This document shows, piece by piece, positions 50,514 to 58,648 of a DNA stretch of 64,000 nucleotides. The stretch lies in the NCBI RefSeq assembly GCF_008107725.1, contig NZ_VIRN01000083.1:124001-188000 (forward strand), written 5' to 3'. The notes beneath the pieces were generated by a model. The model worked only from the letters and a program-made list of their open reading frames with translations, searched no databases and was not told the DNA's origin. The position numbers and the translations under genes were made by a program. Origin of the DNA: Marinobacter sp. BW6. Its GTDB lineage: Bacteria > Pseudomonadota > Gammaproteobacteria > Pseudomonadales > Oleiphilaceae. The stretch's first letter is position 1; each line of letters starts with the position of its first letter.

Positions 50514-52342
50514 TGACTCAACTCTGGGACTTCTCCGGCGGCATCCACCCCCCGGAACACAAAGACATTTCTACCGCGCGCCCGATTCGCAACGCAGGCG
50601 TTCCTGACTATCTGGTACTGCCACTTCAGCAGCACATCGGCGATCCGGCCGAGGCCATTGTTGAGGTGGGTGAGCGGGTTTTGAAGGGCCAGAAAATTGC
50701 CGACGTGAAAACCGGCATGGGCGTTCCCGTTCATGCACCGACATCCGGGATGATCGAAAGCATTGCCGACTTCCCTGTCCCCCATCCCTCAGGCATGGCG
50801 GACCGGTGCATCACCCTGAAACCGGACGGCGAGGACCAATGGTGCCAGCGCAGCCCAGTGACGGATTATCGTTCTCTGGAGCGCGACCAGGTTCTGAAAA
50901 TGATCCGTGATGCCGGTATTTCCGGCATGGGTGGAGCCGGCTTTCCCACCAATATCAAACTCCGGCCACCAAGGGATCGCAAGGTCAGCACGCTCATTCT
51001 GAACGGCGCGGAATGCGAGCCCTATATCACCGCTGATGACATGACCATGCGGGAAAAGGCCGACGAGGTGGTTGCCGGGCTGAAAATCATGGCGTGGATT
51101 CTGCGCCCCGAGCGTTGCGTGATTGGCATTGAAGACAACAAACCGGAAGCCATTGCCGCGCTCCAAAAAGCCACCGAAGGCACCCAGACCGAAATTGCGG
51201 TTGTTCCCACCAAGTATCCCTCCGGTGGCGAGAAACAGCTGATCCAGATACTGACCGGCATGGAAGTACCCAGCGGCGGCATTCCGGCCGATATCGGCGT
51301 GATGTGCCAGAACATCGGAACCGCCGTTGCCGTGGCACAGGCGGTGTCCGATGGCACACCGCTGATTTCCCGTATCGTTACCATCACTGGGGAAGCCGTT
51401 CGGGAACCGGGTAATTTCGAGACTCTTATTGGCACACCAATTGAGCATCTGCTGGAGCAGGCCGGTGTCAACCAGAACGCAGTCAGCCGCCTGGTGCTTG
51501 GCGGCCCCATGATGGGCTACACGCTGACGACAGAGGCGGTGCCGGTGATCAAAACCACCAACTGTGTGATCGCCGCGACGGCCTCTGAATTGCCGGCACC
51601 ACCGCCGGAGCAGCCCTGCATTCGCTGTGGGCAGTGCGCCGAAGCCTGCCCGATGGAGCTTTTACCACAACAGCTGTTCTGGCACGCCAAGGCCACCGAA
51701 TTTGAAAAGGCGGAGCACCTGAACCTGTTTGACTGTATTGAATGCGGAGCCTGCTCCTACGTTTGCCCGAGTTCAATTCCGCTGGTTCAGTATTACCGAT
51801 TCGCCAAGGGTGAGATCCGTGCACAACAGGCCGAACAACTGAAGGCAGACCGGGCCCGTGAGCGCTTCGAGGCCCGCCAGGCGCGTCTGGAGCGAGAGCA
51901 GCAAGAGAAAGAGCTGAGGCGGCAGGAGCGCGCGAAAGCCGCAGCCGAAGCCCAGGCCAAGAAGAAAGCCGAAGCGGAGAAAGCAGCTGCCGAAGGTGAA
52001 GCCGTTGACGAGCGTGCCGCCAAATCGGCGCTGGTTGAACAGGCCCTGGCCCGCAAGAAGGCAAAGACCGAAGCGTCCCAGTCACCTGCCCCCAGTGCGG
52101 CGCCGGCGGAGGATAAACCGGATATTGAGGCCCTTGAGAAGCAGCTGAGCCAGGCTCAGTCAAAGCTGGAAACCATGCAAGGCATGCTTGATGACGCCAA
52201 AGCCCAGCAGGCAGACAACTTAGAAAAACTGGAGCGGGCCGTGGCCAAGAACCACGATCGGGTACAACGGGCTGAAGAGGCACTGTCTGAAGCCAGAGAG
52301 AAGCTGGCCGCCGGTCCAACTGAATCCCAGCCAACCCATTAA
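50513..52342 (+). CDS. rsxC: Rnf/Rsx complex subunit C (NADH-binding) with long charged tail
   Basis: A 609-residue peripheral subunit. The Nqo1-like NAD/FMN region carries GMGGAGFPTNIKL and LNGAECEPYITADD. Two ferredoxin motifs, CIRCGQCAEACPMEL and CIECGACSYVCPSS, lie at about 370-415. After about residue 430 a ~180-residue Ala/Lys/Glu/Gln-rich coiled-coil tail follows; such tails vary in length among gammaproteobacterial RnfC. The start overlaps the rsxB stop. Confidence 0.96.
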   Translation: MTQLWDFSGGIHPPEHKDISTARPIRNAGVPDYLVLPLQQHIGDPAEAIVEVGERVLKGQKIADVKTGMGVPVHAPTSGMIESIADFPVPHPSGMADRCITLKPDGEDQWCQRSPVTDYRSLERDQVLKMIRDAGISGMGGAGFPTNIKLRPPRDRKVSTLILNGAECEPYITADDMTMREKADEVVAGLKIMAWILRPERCVIGIEDNKPEAIAALQKATEGTQTEIAVVPTKYPSGGEKQLIQILTGMEVPSGGIPADIGVMCQNIGTAVAVAQAVSDGTPLISRIVTITGEAVREPGNFETLIGTPIEHLLEQAGVNQNAVSRLVLGGPMMGYTLTTEAVPVIKTTNCVIAATASELPAPPPEQPCIRCGQCAEACPMELLPQQLFWHAKATEFEKAEHLNLFDCIECGACSYVCPSSIPLVQYYRFAKGEIRAQQAEQLKADRARERFEARQARLEREQQEKELRRQERAKAAAEAQAKKKAEAEKAAAEGEAVDERAAKSALVEQALARKKAKTEASQSPAPSAAPAEDKPDIEALEKQLSQAQSKLETMQGMLDDAKAQQADNLEKLERAVAKNHDRVQRAEEALSEAREKLAAGPTESQPTH

Positions 52343-52363
52343 CCGAGATCAGGCACCACACCC

Positions 52364-53413
52364 ATGGCATTCGTTCAGCAGTCATCGCCCCACGCACACA
52401 GTGCCCGGCCCACATCCCGTGTGATGTTATGGGTGCTTATTGCGGCCTTGCCTGGCCTGTTGGCCCAGACGTTGTTTTTCGGCTGGGGCAACCTGATCAA
52501 CGTGGTCTTCTGTGTCGCTGTCGCCATCGCCTCCGAAGCCGCCCTGCTCAAACTCAGAAAGAAACCCGTGGCGTTTTTCATCAGGGATAATACCGCGGCG
52601 GTCACAGGTCTTCTGCTGGGCCTGTCCCTGCCGCAGTTCGCGCCGTGGTGGGTCTCCGCCGTCGCGGTGATTTCAGCCATCGTAGTTGCCAAGCAACTTT
52701 ACGGCGGGCTGGGCTCAAATCCGTTCAACCCGGCTATGGTGGGCTACGCCCTGGTTCTGGTCTCGTTTCCGGTGGCCATGACAACCAACTGGGCGGAACC
52801 CGCCACGCTCTGGGACGGTGCGCCGGGCTTTGGTGAGACCCTGGCGACCATTGCCTCCGGCCAGCAAACAGCGGTCGATGGCTGGACCATGGCAACCCCG
52901 CTTGATGAATACAAACACAAGATCACCACCCATACCGCGGCCGAGGTCCTCAACCACCCGACCTTTGGTGAGGGTATCGCCAAAGGCTGGGAATGGGTTA
53001 ACGCGGCATTCCTCGCCGGCGGCCTGCTGCTCATCGGCCTGCGCATTATCAGCTGGCATATTCCGGCAGGATTTCTTGGCGGTCTGATCGTGATGAGCCT
53101 GGCGTTTGGCAACAATGCTGACCTCTACGCGCCCCTATCGCTGCACCTGCTCGCAGGGGGAACCATGTTGGGTGCCTTCTTTATCGCCACCGATCCGGTT
53201 TCGGCCGCTACCAGCCACCAGGGAAAACTGATTTACGGGGCCGGAATTGGCATCCTGATCTACCTGATCCGCACCTGGGGCAATTATCCGGACGCCGTAG
53301 CGTTCAGCGTTCTGCTAATGAATTTTGCGGTACCGTTCATCGATCATTACACACCCCCACGTACATACGGGCATCACAAGGCCCGCAGGGGTGTACCGGG
53401 GAGTCAGGGATAA
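52364..53413 (+). CDS. rsxD: Rnf/Rsx complex subunit D
   Basis: A 349-residue polytopic subunit (NqrB/RnfD family) with a covalent FMN and the likely ion path. ATDPVSAAT ends at Thr283 and matches the flavinylation pattern D-x-x-S-A-A-T, so Thr283 is the expected FMN site. GGLGSNPFNPAMVGYALVLV is a conserved block. Eight to ten helices are visible. It lies 21 bp after rsxC and 2 bp before rsxG. Confidence 0.95.
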   Translation: MAFVQQSSPHAHSARPTSRVMLWVLIAALPGLLAQTLFFGWGNLINVVFCVAVAIASEAALLKLRKKPVAFFIRDNTAAVTGLLLGLSLPQFAPWWVSAVAVISAIVVAKQLYGGLGSNPFNPAMVGYALVLVSFPVAMTTNWAEPATLWDGAPGFGETLATIASGQQTAVDGWTMATPLDEYKHKITTHTAAEVLNHPTFGEGIAKGWEWVNAAFLAGGLLLIGLRIISWHIPAGFLGGLIVMSLAFGNNADLYAPLSLHLLAGGTMLGAFFIATDPVSAATSHQGKLIYGAGIGILIYLIRTWGNYPDAVAFSVLLMNFAVPFIDHYTPPRTYGHHKARRGVPGSQG

Positions 53414-53415
53414 TC

Positions 53416-54117
53416 ATGGCTGCAGTTGCACAGTCCATCCGTCGCAGCGCCATCGGGCTCGGCTTGTTCGCCGTGATCACCGGTGGCACCATTGCCGTGA
53501 CTCAGGTGGCCACCGAAGAGCGAATTCGTGCGCAGGCTGCCCGAGCAGAGGCTCAGGCCCTGTATGAGATAATTCCGGAAAGCCGCCACAACAACGATCT
53601 GCTCAGGGACACCGTGCAGTTGCCCGCCAGTGAGCGGCTGGCACAGCCTGGGCCTCTGACCGTATGGGTGGCTCGACAGGACGAACGGCCCATTGGCATG
53701 ATCATGCCCCTGGTAGCGCCGGACGGTTACTCCGGTAAAATTCACCTGCTGGTGGGGGTGAACATGCAGGGCACCATTCTCGGAGTACGAGTCACCAGTC
53801 ATAAAGAAACACCCGGGCTGGGAGACCAGATCGAAACCCGGAAATCGGACTGGATCAAGAGTTTTGATGGCCGATCACTGGGTAAGCCCCCTCATCGGGA
53901 GTGGAACGTCAAAAAGAATGGCGGAGAATTCGATCAGTTCACCGGGGCGACCATCACGCCAAGGGCTGTGGTGAAAACTGTTCAGAAGGCACTGATCTAC
54001 TTCCGGGAAAATCGCCAGATTATCCGGGAGCGGCTCAATGAAGAACCTTCACCGCGGGAGAACATCCTGAACCCCGAGGCGATTGCCGGCGAATCGTCCA
54101 ATACGGAGCATTCCTGA
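53416..54117 (+). CDS. rsxG: Rnf/Rsx complex flavoprotein subunit G
   Basis: A 233-residue subunit with an N-terminal membrane anchor (AIGLGLFAVITGGTIAVTQV) and a periplasmic FMN-binding domain. DQFTGAT at 173-179 is the ApbE flavinylation motif; Thr179 is the expected covalent FMN site. LGVRVTSHKETPGLGDQIE is typical. ApbE itself is not in the window. It abuts rsxD and rsxE with 2-bp gaps. Confidence 0.95.
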   Translation: MAAVAQSIRRSAIGLGLFAVITGGTIAVTQVATEERIRAQAARAEAQALYEIIPESRHNNDLLRDTVQLPASERLAQPGPLTVWVARQDERPIGMIMPLVAPDGYSGKIHLLVGVNMQGTILGVRVTSHKETPGLGDQIETRKSDWIKSFDGRSLGKPPHREWNVKKNGGEFDQFTGATITPRAVVKTVQKALIYFRENRQIIRERLNEEPSPRENILNPEAIAGESSNTEHS

Positions 54118-54119
54118 TC

Positions 54120-54836
54120 ATGGCAACCAAACCATCCAGCGAAATCATCCGGGACGGGCTCTGGGACAACAACCCGGCCCTGGTCCAGGTACTCGGGCTC
54201 TGCCCTCTTCTGGCCGTCACCAGTACCGTCGTTAACGCTATCGGGCTCGGGCTGGCCACACTTATGGTACTCATGGGTTCGAATCTAGCGGTTTCGCTGA
54301 TTCGCAATTTCGTCAGCGAGTCCGTACGCCTGCCCGCGTTTGTGATGATCATCGCCTCATTTGTGACCTGCGCCGAGTTGCTGATGCAGGCCTTTACCTA
54401 TGAGCTCTATCTGATCCTGGGTATTTTCATCCCACTGATTGTCACCAACTGTGCCATCCTGGGCCGTGCTGACGCCTTCGCCTCAAGAAATCCACCGCTG
54501 CCAGCACTACTGGACGGTGCCATGATGGGCCTCGGTTTTCTCGCAGTTCTGGTGGTTCTGGGTGGTTTGCGAGAGCTCATCGGACAGGGCACCCTGTTTG
54601 TCGACATGCACCTGCTGCTCGGCCCCGTTGCCGCCGACTGGGTAGTGCGTCCGTTCGACAATTATCCGGATATGCTTTTCATGATTCTTCCACCAGGCGC
54701 CTTCGTAGGTCTCGGCCTGCTGATCGCCCTCAAGAACGGGATCGACACTCATCTGGAAGAACGACGCAAAGCCCATGAACCGGCACCCGTGGCAGCAGGC
54801 AGCAAGCGGGTCCGGGTTACCGGGAACGTTTCCTGA
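54120..54836 (+). CDS. rsxE: Rnf/Rsx complex subunit E
   Basis: A 238-residue membrane subunit homologous to RsxA, with six helices in inverted topology. LWDNNPALVQVLGLCPLLAVTS carries the conserved Asn and Cys, and LGIFIPLIVTNCAILGRADAFA has the second Cys. The C-terminal basic cytoplasmic tail (HLEERRKAHEPAPVAAGSKR) is somewhat extended. It is the last rsx gene, 28 bp before nth. Confidence 0.95.
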   Translation: MATKPSSEIIRDGLWDNNPALVQVLGLCPLLAVTSTVVNAIGLGLATLMVLMGSNLAVSLIRNFVSESVRLPAFVMIIASFVTCAELLMQAFTYELYLILGIFIPLIVTNCAILGRADAFASRNPPLPALLDGAMMGLGFLAVLVVLGGLRELIGQGTLFVDMHLLLGPVAADWVVRPFDNYPDMLFMILPPGAFVGLGLLIALKNGIDTHLEERRKAHEPAPVAAGSKRVRVTGNVS

Positions 54837-54864
54837 TCCCCTGGCTGCAGAAGACTGAGAGCTA

Positions 54865-55503
54865 ATGAACAAACAGAAACGCATTGAGATCTTCACCCGC
54901 CTCAGGGAGGCCAACCCCAACCCGACCACCGAGCTGAACTACTCCAGCCCGTTCGAGCTGCTGATTGCGGTTATTCTATCGGCCCAGGCCACGGATGTGG
55001 GCGTCAACAAGGCCACCGACAAACTATTCCCGGTGGCCAACACGCCAGAGGCCATCCTCGCCCTTGGGGTTGATGGCCTCAAGGAATACATCAAGACCAT
55101 TGGCCTGTTTAACAGCAAGGCCGAGAACGTGATCAAGACCTGTCGCATCCTGATCGAAAAACACGGTGGCCAGATACCGGAACGGCGGGAAGATCTAGAG
55201 GCATTACCAGGAGTCGGTCGCAAAACCGCAAACGTGGTGTTGAATACCGCCTTCGGGCATATGGCAATGGCGGTGGATACCCATATCTATCGTGTATCGA
55301 ACCGCACCGGCATTGCCCCGGGCAAGAACGTTCTCGAAGTGGAGAACCGTCTGATGCGCCTGGTTCCGAAGGACTTCCTGCTGGATGCCCATCACTGGCT
55401 GATTCTCCACGGACGCTATACCTGTACCGCCCGAAAACCAAAATGCGGCGCATGTATCATTGAAGACCTTTGCGAGTTCAAACAGAAACGGGATTATCTC
55501 TGA
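54865..55503 (+). CDS. nth: Endonuclease III
   Basis: A 212-residue DNA glycosylase/AP lyase removing oxidised pyrimidines. The helix-hairpin-helix LPGVGRKTANVVLN holds the catalytic Lys120 and AVDTHIYRVSNR the catalytic Asp138. The C-terminal [4Fe-4S] loop has Cys187, Cys194, Cys197 and Cys203, the same positions as in E. coli. Its place after rsxE is conserved in many gammaproteobacteria. A terminator lies 14 bp beyond the stop. Confidence 0.97.
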   Translation: MNKQKRIEIFTRLREANPNPTTELNYSSPFELLIAVILSAQATDVGVNKATDKLFPVANTPEAILALGVDGLKEYIKTIGLFNSKAENVIKTCRILIEKHGGQIPERREDLEALPGVGRKTANVVLNTAFGHMAMAVDTHIYRVSNRTGIAPGKNVLEVENRLMRLVPKDFLLDAHHWLILHGRYTCTARKPKCGACIIEDLCEFKQKRDYL

Positions 55504-55515
55504 ATTCAGGTCGTA

Positions 55516-55541
55516 AAAAAGCCGGCATTTCGCCGGCTTTT
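55516..55541. terminator. Bidirectional intrinsic terminator after nth
   Basis: AAAGCCGGC and GCCGGCTTT flank a five-base loop, with an A tract before and TCTCTTTT after. It serves nth and may also serve the convergent chalcone-isomerase-like gene. Confidence 0.88.
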
Positions 55542-55565
55542 CTCTTTTGCTGAAGCAAGGTCTGG

Positions 55566-56141
55566 TTACCGCTGACCCAGCATTTTCTCCTTCAGATCCT
55601 TCTGGGCCGGTTTATCGGACAGCCAGATTCCGAACAGGGCCTTTTTGAAGGCCAGATCGCCAACGGTATCCTTGTGCTCACCGTTCTTGAGGACCCGCAC
55701 GCCTTCACCCGGTAGATACACCAGATCAAAGACGTCACCTTCGGTGATCTCTTCCTCGAACACTGCCATAAACTGGTCCACATCCTCCTGGATAGACGCC
55801 ATATCGCCGCCGGTGGAGGCCTCGAAACCTTCCAGTGTGGCCTCGGTCATGCGTTCGCTGGTGATCATCCCGGAAATGATATGCAGAGTAATAGCCTGGG
55901 GCTCATCCGCGTTGATCACTGCCTCACCATCGTCGATGGTCTCGGGTACGTACAGGCCTCCGACATAAAGATCCATGAACCACTTGGAACGGGTACCTGC
56001 ACCATTAAGCTTCAATTCGGTATCCATGGCTGAATAGGTATCCGGAACATCAACACCTTCCACTGTGAGCGCAGCCGCCGGTGCAGACAGCAGGGCTGTC
56101 ATAAGCACAGAGGCAAAGCCGGTTGTAAGAGCCTTTTTCAT
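55566..56141 (-). CDS. Chalcone-isomerase-like periplasmic protein
   Basis: A 191-residue protein with a signal peptide (TTGFASVLMTALLSAPAAA). The mature domain (VEGVDVPDTYSAMDTELKLN, SKWFMDLYVGGLYVPE, LHIISGMITSERMTEATLEG, KALFGIWLSDKPAQKDLKEK) fits the bacterial chalcone_isomerase-like family. Plant-type enzymatic activity is not expected; bacterial members are of unknown function, possibly lipid or fatty-acid binding. It is monocistronic, between nth and rpoS, and unlike Pseudomonas there is no fdxA here. Confidence 0.85.
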   Translation of the reverse strand: MKKALTTGFASVLMTALLSAPAAALTVEGVDVPDTYSAMDTELKLNGAGTRSKWFMDLYVGGLYVPETIDDGEAVINADEPQAITLHIISGMITSERMTEATLEGFEASTGGDMASIQEDVDQFMAVFEEEITEGDVFDLVYLPGEGVRVLKNGEHKDTVGDLAFKKALFGIWLSDKPAQKDLKEKMLGQR

Positions 56142-56290
56142 AGTCCTTTCCTTTTCGATCGTTATTATTGACGTGTTTCATTCGTGCACCGGGTTTCGAC
56201 ACCCTTATCCCCGCCCGGTCACGGCATTCTATCAATGAGGCTGGCTGCCAGTGCGCAACCTGGTTCTCATTTGCGGCGATCCTGAAACAC

Positions 56291-56328
56291 AAAAAAAGCC
56301 GGCCAGGAATATCCTGGCCGGCTTTTTT
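56291..56328 (-). terminator. rpoS intrinsic terminator (bidirectional)
   Basis: AAAAAAGCCGGCCAGGA pairs with TCCTGGCCGGCTTTTTT around a three-base loop, 22 bp beyond the rpoS stop. It is one of the strongest hairpins in the window. Confidence 0.92.
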
Positions 56329-56349
56329 GATCGAAAGATCAGAAGAGTA

Positions 56350-57345
56350 TTACTTGAACAGCAGGTTTCCGGACAAGCCTTCCTTCTCCAGAATTTCACG
56401 AAGACGGCGTAGTGCCTCAACCTGAATCTGCCTTACACGTTCGCGGGTCAGACCAATTTCCTGCCCCACTTCCTCCAGCGTACTGACCGGATAGCCCCGA
56501 AGACCAAACCGGCGTGACAGAACTTCCTGCTGCTTGTCACTGAGCTGATCGATCCACTTTTCCAGGCAGGAACACATGTTGTTGTCCTGCAGGAGATCCG
56601 CCGGATCCGAAGCACCCTCATCGGCCACGGTATCCAGAAGGGACTTCTCGCCCCCCGTTCCAATGGGCGTATCCATCGACGCCACGCGCTCATTAAGACC
56701 AAGCATGCGCTTCACGTCGGCTACCGGCTTGTCGACCATTGTCGCGATTTCTTCGGCCGAAGGCTCATGATCCAGTTTCTGGGTAAGTTCCCGTGCGGCA
56801 CGCAGGTAGAGGTTGAGCTCCTTCACTACATGAATCGGCAGACGGATGGTGCGCGTCTGGTTCATGATTGCCCGCTCAATGGTCTGGCGAATCCACCAGG
56901 TGGCGTAGGTAGAGAAGCGGAAGCCTCGCTCCGGATCAAACTTCTCAACCGCCCGGATCAAACCGAGGTTGCCCTCTTCGATCAGGTCCAGCAGCGTCAA
57001 CCCCCGATTCACATAGCGCCGGGCAATCTTCACAACAAGACGAAGGTTGCTCTCGATCATCCGTTTGCGACCGGACTCCTCGCCCTTGCGCGCCAGGCGA
57101 GCAAAATAGACCTCTTCTTCCGGCGTCAGGAGCGGTGAAAAACCAATTTCGTTGAGATACAGCTGAGTGGCATCCAGCTGTTTTTGACTGGTGAAATAAC
57201 GTCCCTGGGTGGGAAAATCTTCTTCGACTTCAGCCACCTCTTCGGCAGCTTCTTTATCGACTTTTTCTTCTGCTAACAATTGATCCTCGGAGTCGTCCGT
57301 GTCCGACACGCGATCAATGATGATAACTTCCTGCTCTGCTGACAT
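56350..57345 (-). CDS. rpoS: RNA polymerase sigma factor RpoS
   Basis: A 331-residue stationary-phase and general-stress sigma factor. I chose ATG 57345 (MSAEQEVIIIDRVSD); an upstream TTG is less likely. The acidic N-terminus is followed by region 1.2/2 (DATQLYLNEIGFSPLLTPEE, NLRLVVKIARRYVNRGL, DLIEEGNLGLIRAVEKFDPE, FSTYATWWIRQTIERAI) and region 4 (RRFGLRGYPVSTLEEVGQEI, TRERVRQIQVEALRRLREIL). Length and motifs match RpoS rather than RpoD or RpoH. nlpD lies 205 bp upstream, and the E. coli rpoS promoter is inside nlpD. Confidence 0.96.
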   Translation of the reverse strand: MSAEQEVIIIDRVSDTDDSEDQLLAEEKVDKEAAEEVAEVEEDFPTQGRYFTSQKQLDATQLYLNEIGFSPLLTPEEEVYFARLARKGEESGRKRMIESNLRLVVKIARRYVNRGLTLLDLIEEGNLGLIRAVEKFDPERGFRFSTYATWWIRQTIERAIMNQTRTIRLPIHVVKELNLYLRAARELTQKLDHEPSAEEIATMVDKPVADVKRMLGLNERVASMDTPIGTGGEKSLLDTVADEGASDPADLLQDNNMCSCLEKWIDQLSDKQQEVLSRRFGLRGYPVSTLEEVGQEIGLTRERVRQIQVEALRRLREILEKEGLSGNLLFK

Positions 57346-57550
57346 TTGTCTTGCCCCGCCTCTCAATAATCCTGGATGTTCGTCCGATACTTCTTGTTAT
57401 TGCGGACGTCTTTGTCTTCATGCTTTTTCTTCAGGACATTTTGTTGGTCGGCCTGTCACGGCCTTTACCGTTTTTGTTTTTCTTTCGAACGCGGTCTTCT
57501 TGTCAGTGCCGGAGTGTGCGATGAGAGCAGCCTGCTGACTGCGTCATTCA

Positions 57551-58447
57551 TTAGCGTGGTGGCAGATAATGGACTGGATCAACCGGATTGCCATTCTTGC
57601 GAATCTCAAAATGCAACATGGGTCGTTCAGCACCACTGCTACCGAGCTCTGCGATCACCTGCCCGGCTTTCACATCCTCCCCTTCCTGCACCAGAATCTT
57701 CCGGTTATGAGCGTAAGCACTTAAATAGTGCTCATTGTGATTCACGATAATCAGATTGCCGTATCCAAGCAACCCGTTGCCGGCATAGACCACATTCCCG
57801 GTGGCCGCAGCTCTTACAGCATCCCCGGCTTGCCCGGTAATATCAATACCTTTATTGACTTTTCCGGATGTTGAATATCCAGCAATTACAGTGCCAACGT
57901 GCGGCCAGCGCCATTCAATTCGGGCCACGGTCTGGGTCTGCGAGGCCAGAGGCGCGCCTTTGCTCGGCGCCTTGGTTATCGCCGGTTTTGGTGCCGTGGC
58001 GGCTGTCTGCTTCGGGGGTGAAGCCCGGCTCGACGTTCTGGGTGCCGAGCTAGCCGGTCTGTTAGCAGTAGCAGTCTGACTGCCCGAAGTTACATTTCCG
58101 CGAAGGTCCAGGCGAAGTACCTGCCCCGCCTTGAGATTCCAGGGCGGACCAATCCCATTGGCATCGCCGAGCTCCCGATAGTCCCGACCATACCGCCAGG
58201 CTATGCTGTAAAGGGTTTCACCAGGCTGGACAACATGCCGACCCCAGTAGACCGGGGGATTGTAGATGTCATCCTGGTACAGTGCCGGTGTATTGCAGCC
58301 AGACAAAAGCAGAAGGGCTACAAGCGGAAAAAGGATTAAGAGACTGGTCGGCGTTTTTTCTGCAGGGCGATAGCGTTCAGAGGCACCGGAAGGGAACCGC
58401 GGGGACACCGGTAAGACGGCATTGACTAGCCCACCCAAAAATCTCAC
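57551..58447 (-). CDS. nlpD: NlpD, LysM/LytM-domain lipoprotein, amidase activator
   Basis: About 298 residues if started at GTG 58447. No start has a good ribosome site, and the true one may be nearer the lipobox. The lipobox is LLLLSGC, preceded by a hydrophobic helix. A LysM domain follows (HVVQPGETLYSIAWRYGRDY), then an Ala/Ser/Pro/Lys linker, then a C-terminal M23-type domain (VNKGIDITGQAGDAVRAAAT, GYGNLIIVNHNEHYLSAYAH, LHFEIRKNGNPVDP). The first metal-binding His of active LytM enzymes is replaced by Asn (NKGID), so it is probably a non-catalytic activator of septal amidase AmiC. Confidence 0.93.
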   Translation of the reverse strand: MRFLGGLVNAVLPVSPRFPSGASERYRPAEKTPTSLLILFPLVALLLLSGCNTPALYQDDIYNPPVYWGRHVVQPGETLYSIAWRYGRDYRELGDANGIGPPWNLKAGQVLRLDLRGNVTSGSQTATANRPASSAPRTSSRASPPKQTAATAPKPAITKAPSKGAPLASQTQTVARIEWRWPHVGTVIAGYSTSGKVNKGIDITGQAGDAVRAAATGNVVYAGNGLLGYGNLIIVNHNEHYLSAYAHNRKILVQEGEDVKAGQVIAELGSSGAERPMLHFEIRKNGNPVDPVHYLPPR

Positions 58448-58522
58448 AGGAATAAAACTGTCCCAGTTATGAAAAATCCGTATAAACCAACATGGTTGTC
58501 GAAGCAGTTTCTAAACTTTTTA

Positions 58523-58623
58523 TAGTAACTTGCTAATATATTGCACATTTCTCGCAGGAAGCCAAGTTACTAACCGGCCATCCCTGTTACCTCAAGAAAC
58601 ACACGTTTTGTGCGTTAGGTAAC
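58523..58623. repeat. Two consecutive inverted repeats upstream of nlpD
   Basis: TAGTAACTTG (58523-58532) and CAAGTTACTA (58563-58572) form a perfect 10-bp dyad with a 30-base loop. GTTACCT (58586-58592) and AGGTAAC (58617-58623) form a second, extended inward by AACACAC/GTGCGTT. The shared GTTAC core occurs four times. They lie in the 201-bp gap between the DUF368 gene and nlpD, on AT-rich DNA. They could be operators or leader-RNA structure. Confidence 0.5.
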
Positions 58624-58648
58624 ACTATCGCACCGCATTCACCCCGAA

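Noticed and set aside
56142..56349. RsmZ-like small RNA downstream of rpoS, as in Pseudomonas
   Set aside because: The gap lacks the repeated GGA-containing hairpins expected of an Rsm RNA, and fdxA is absent.
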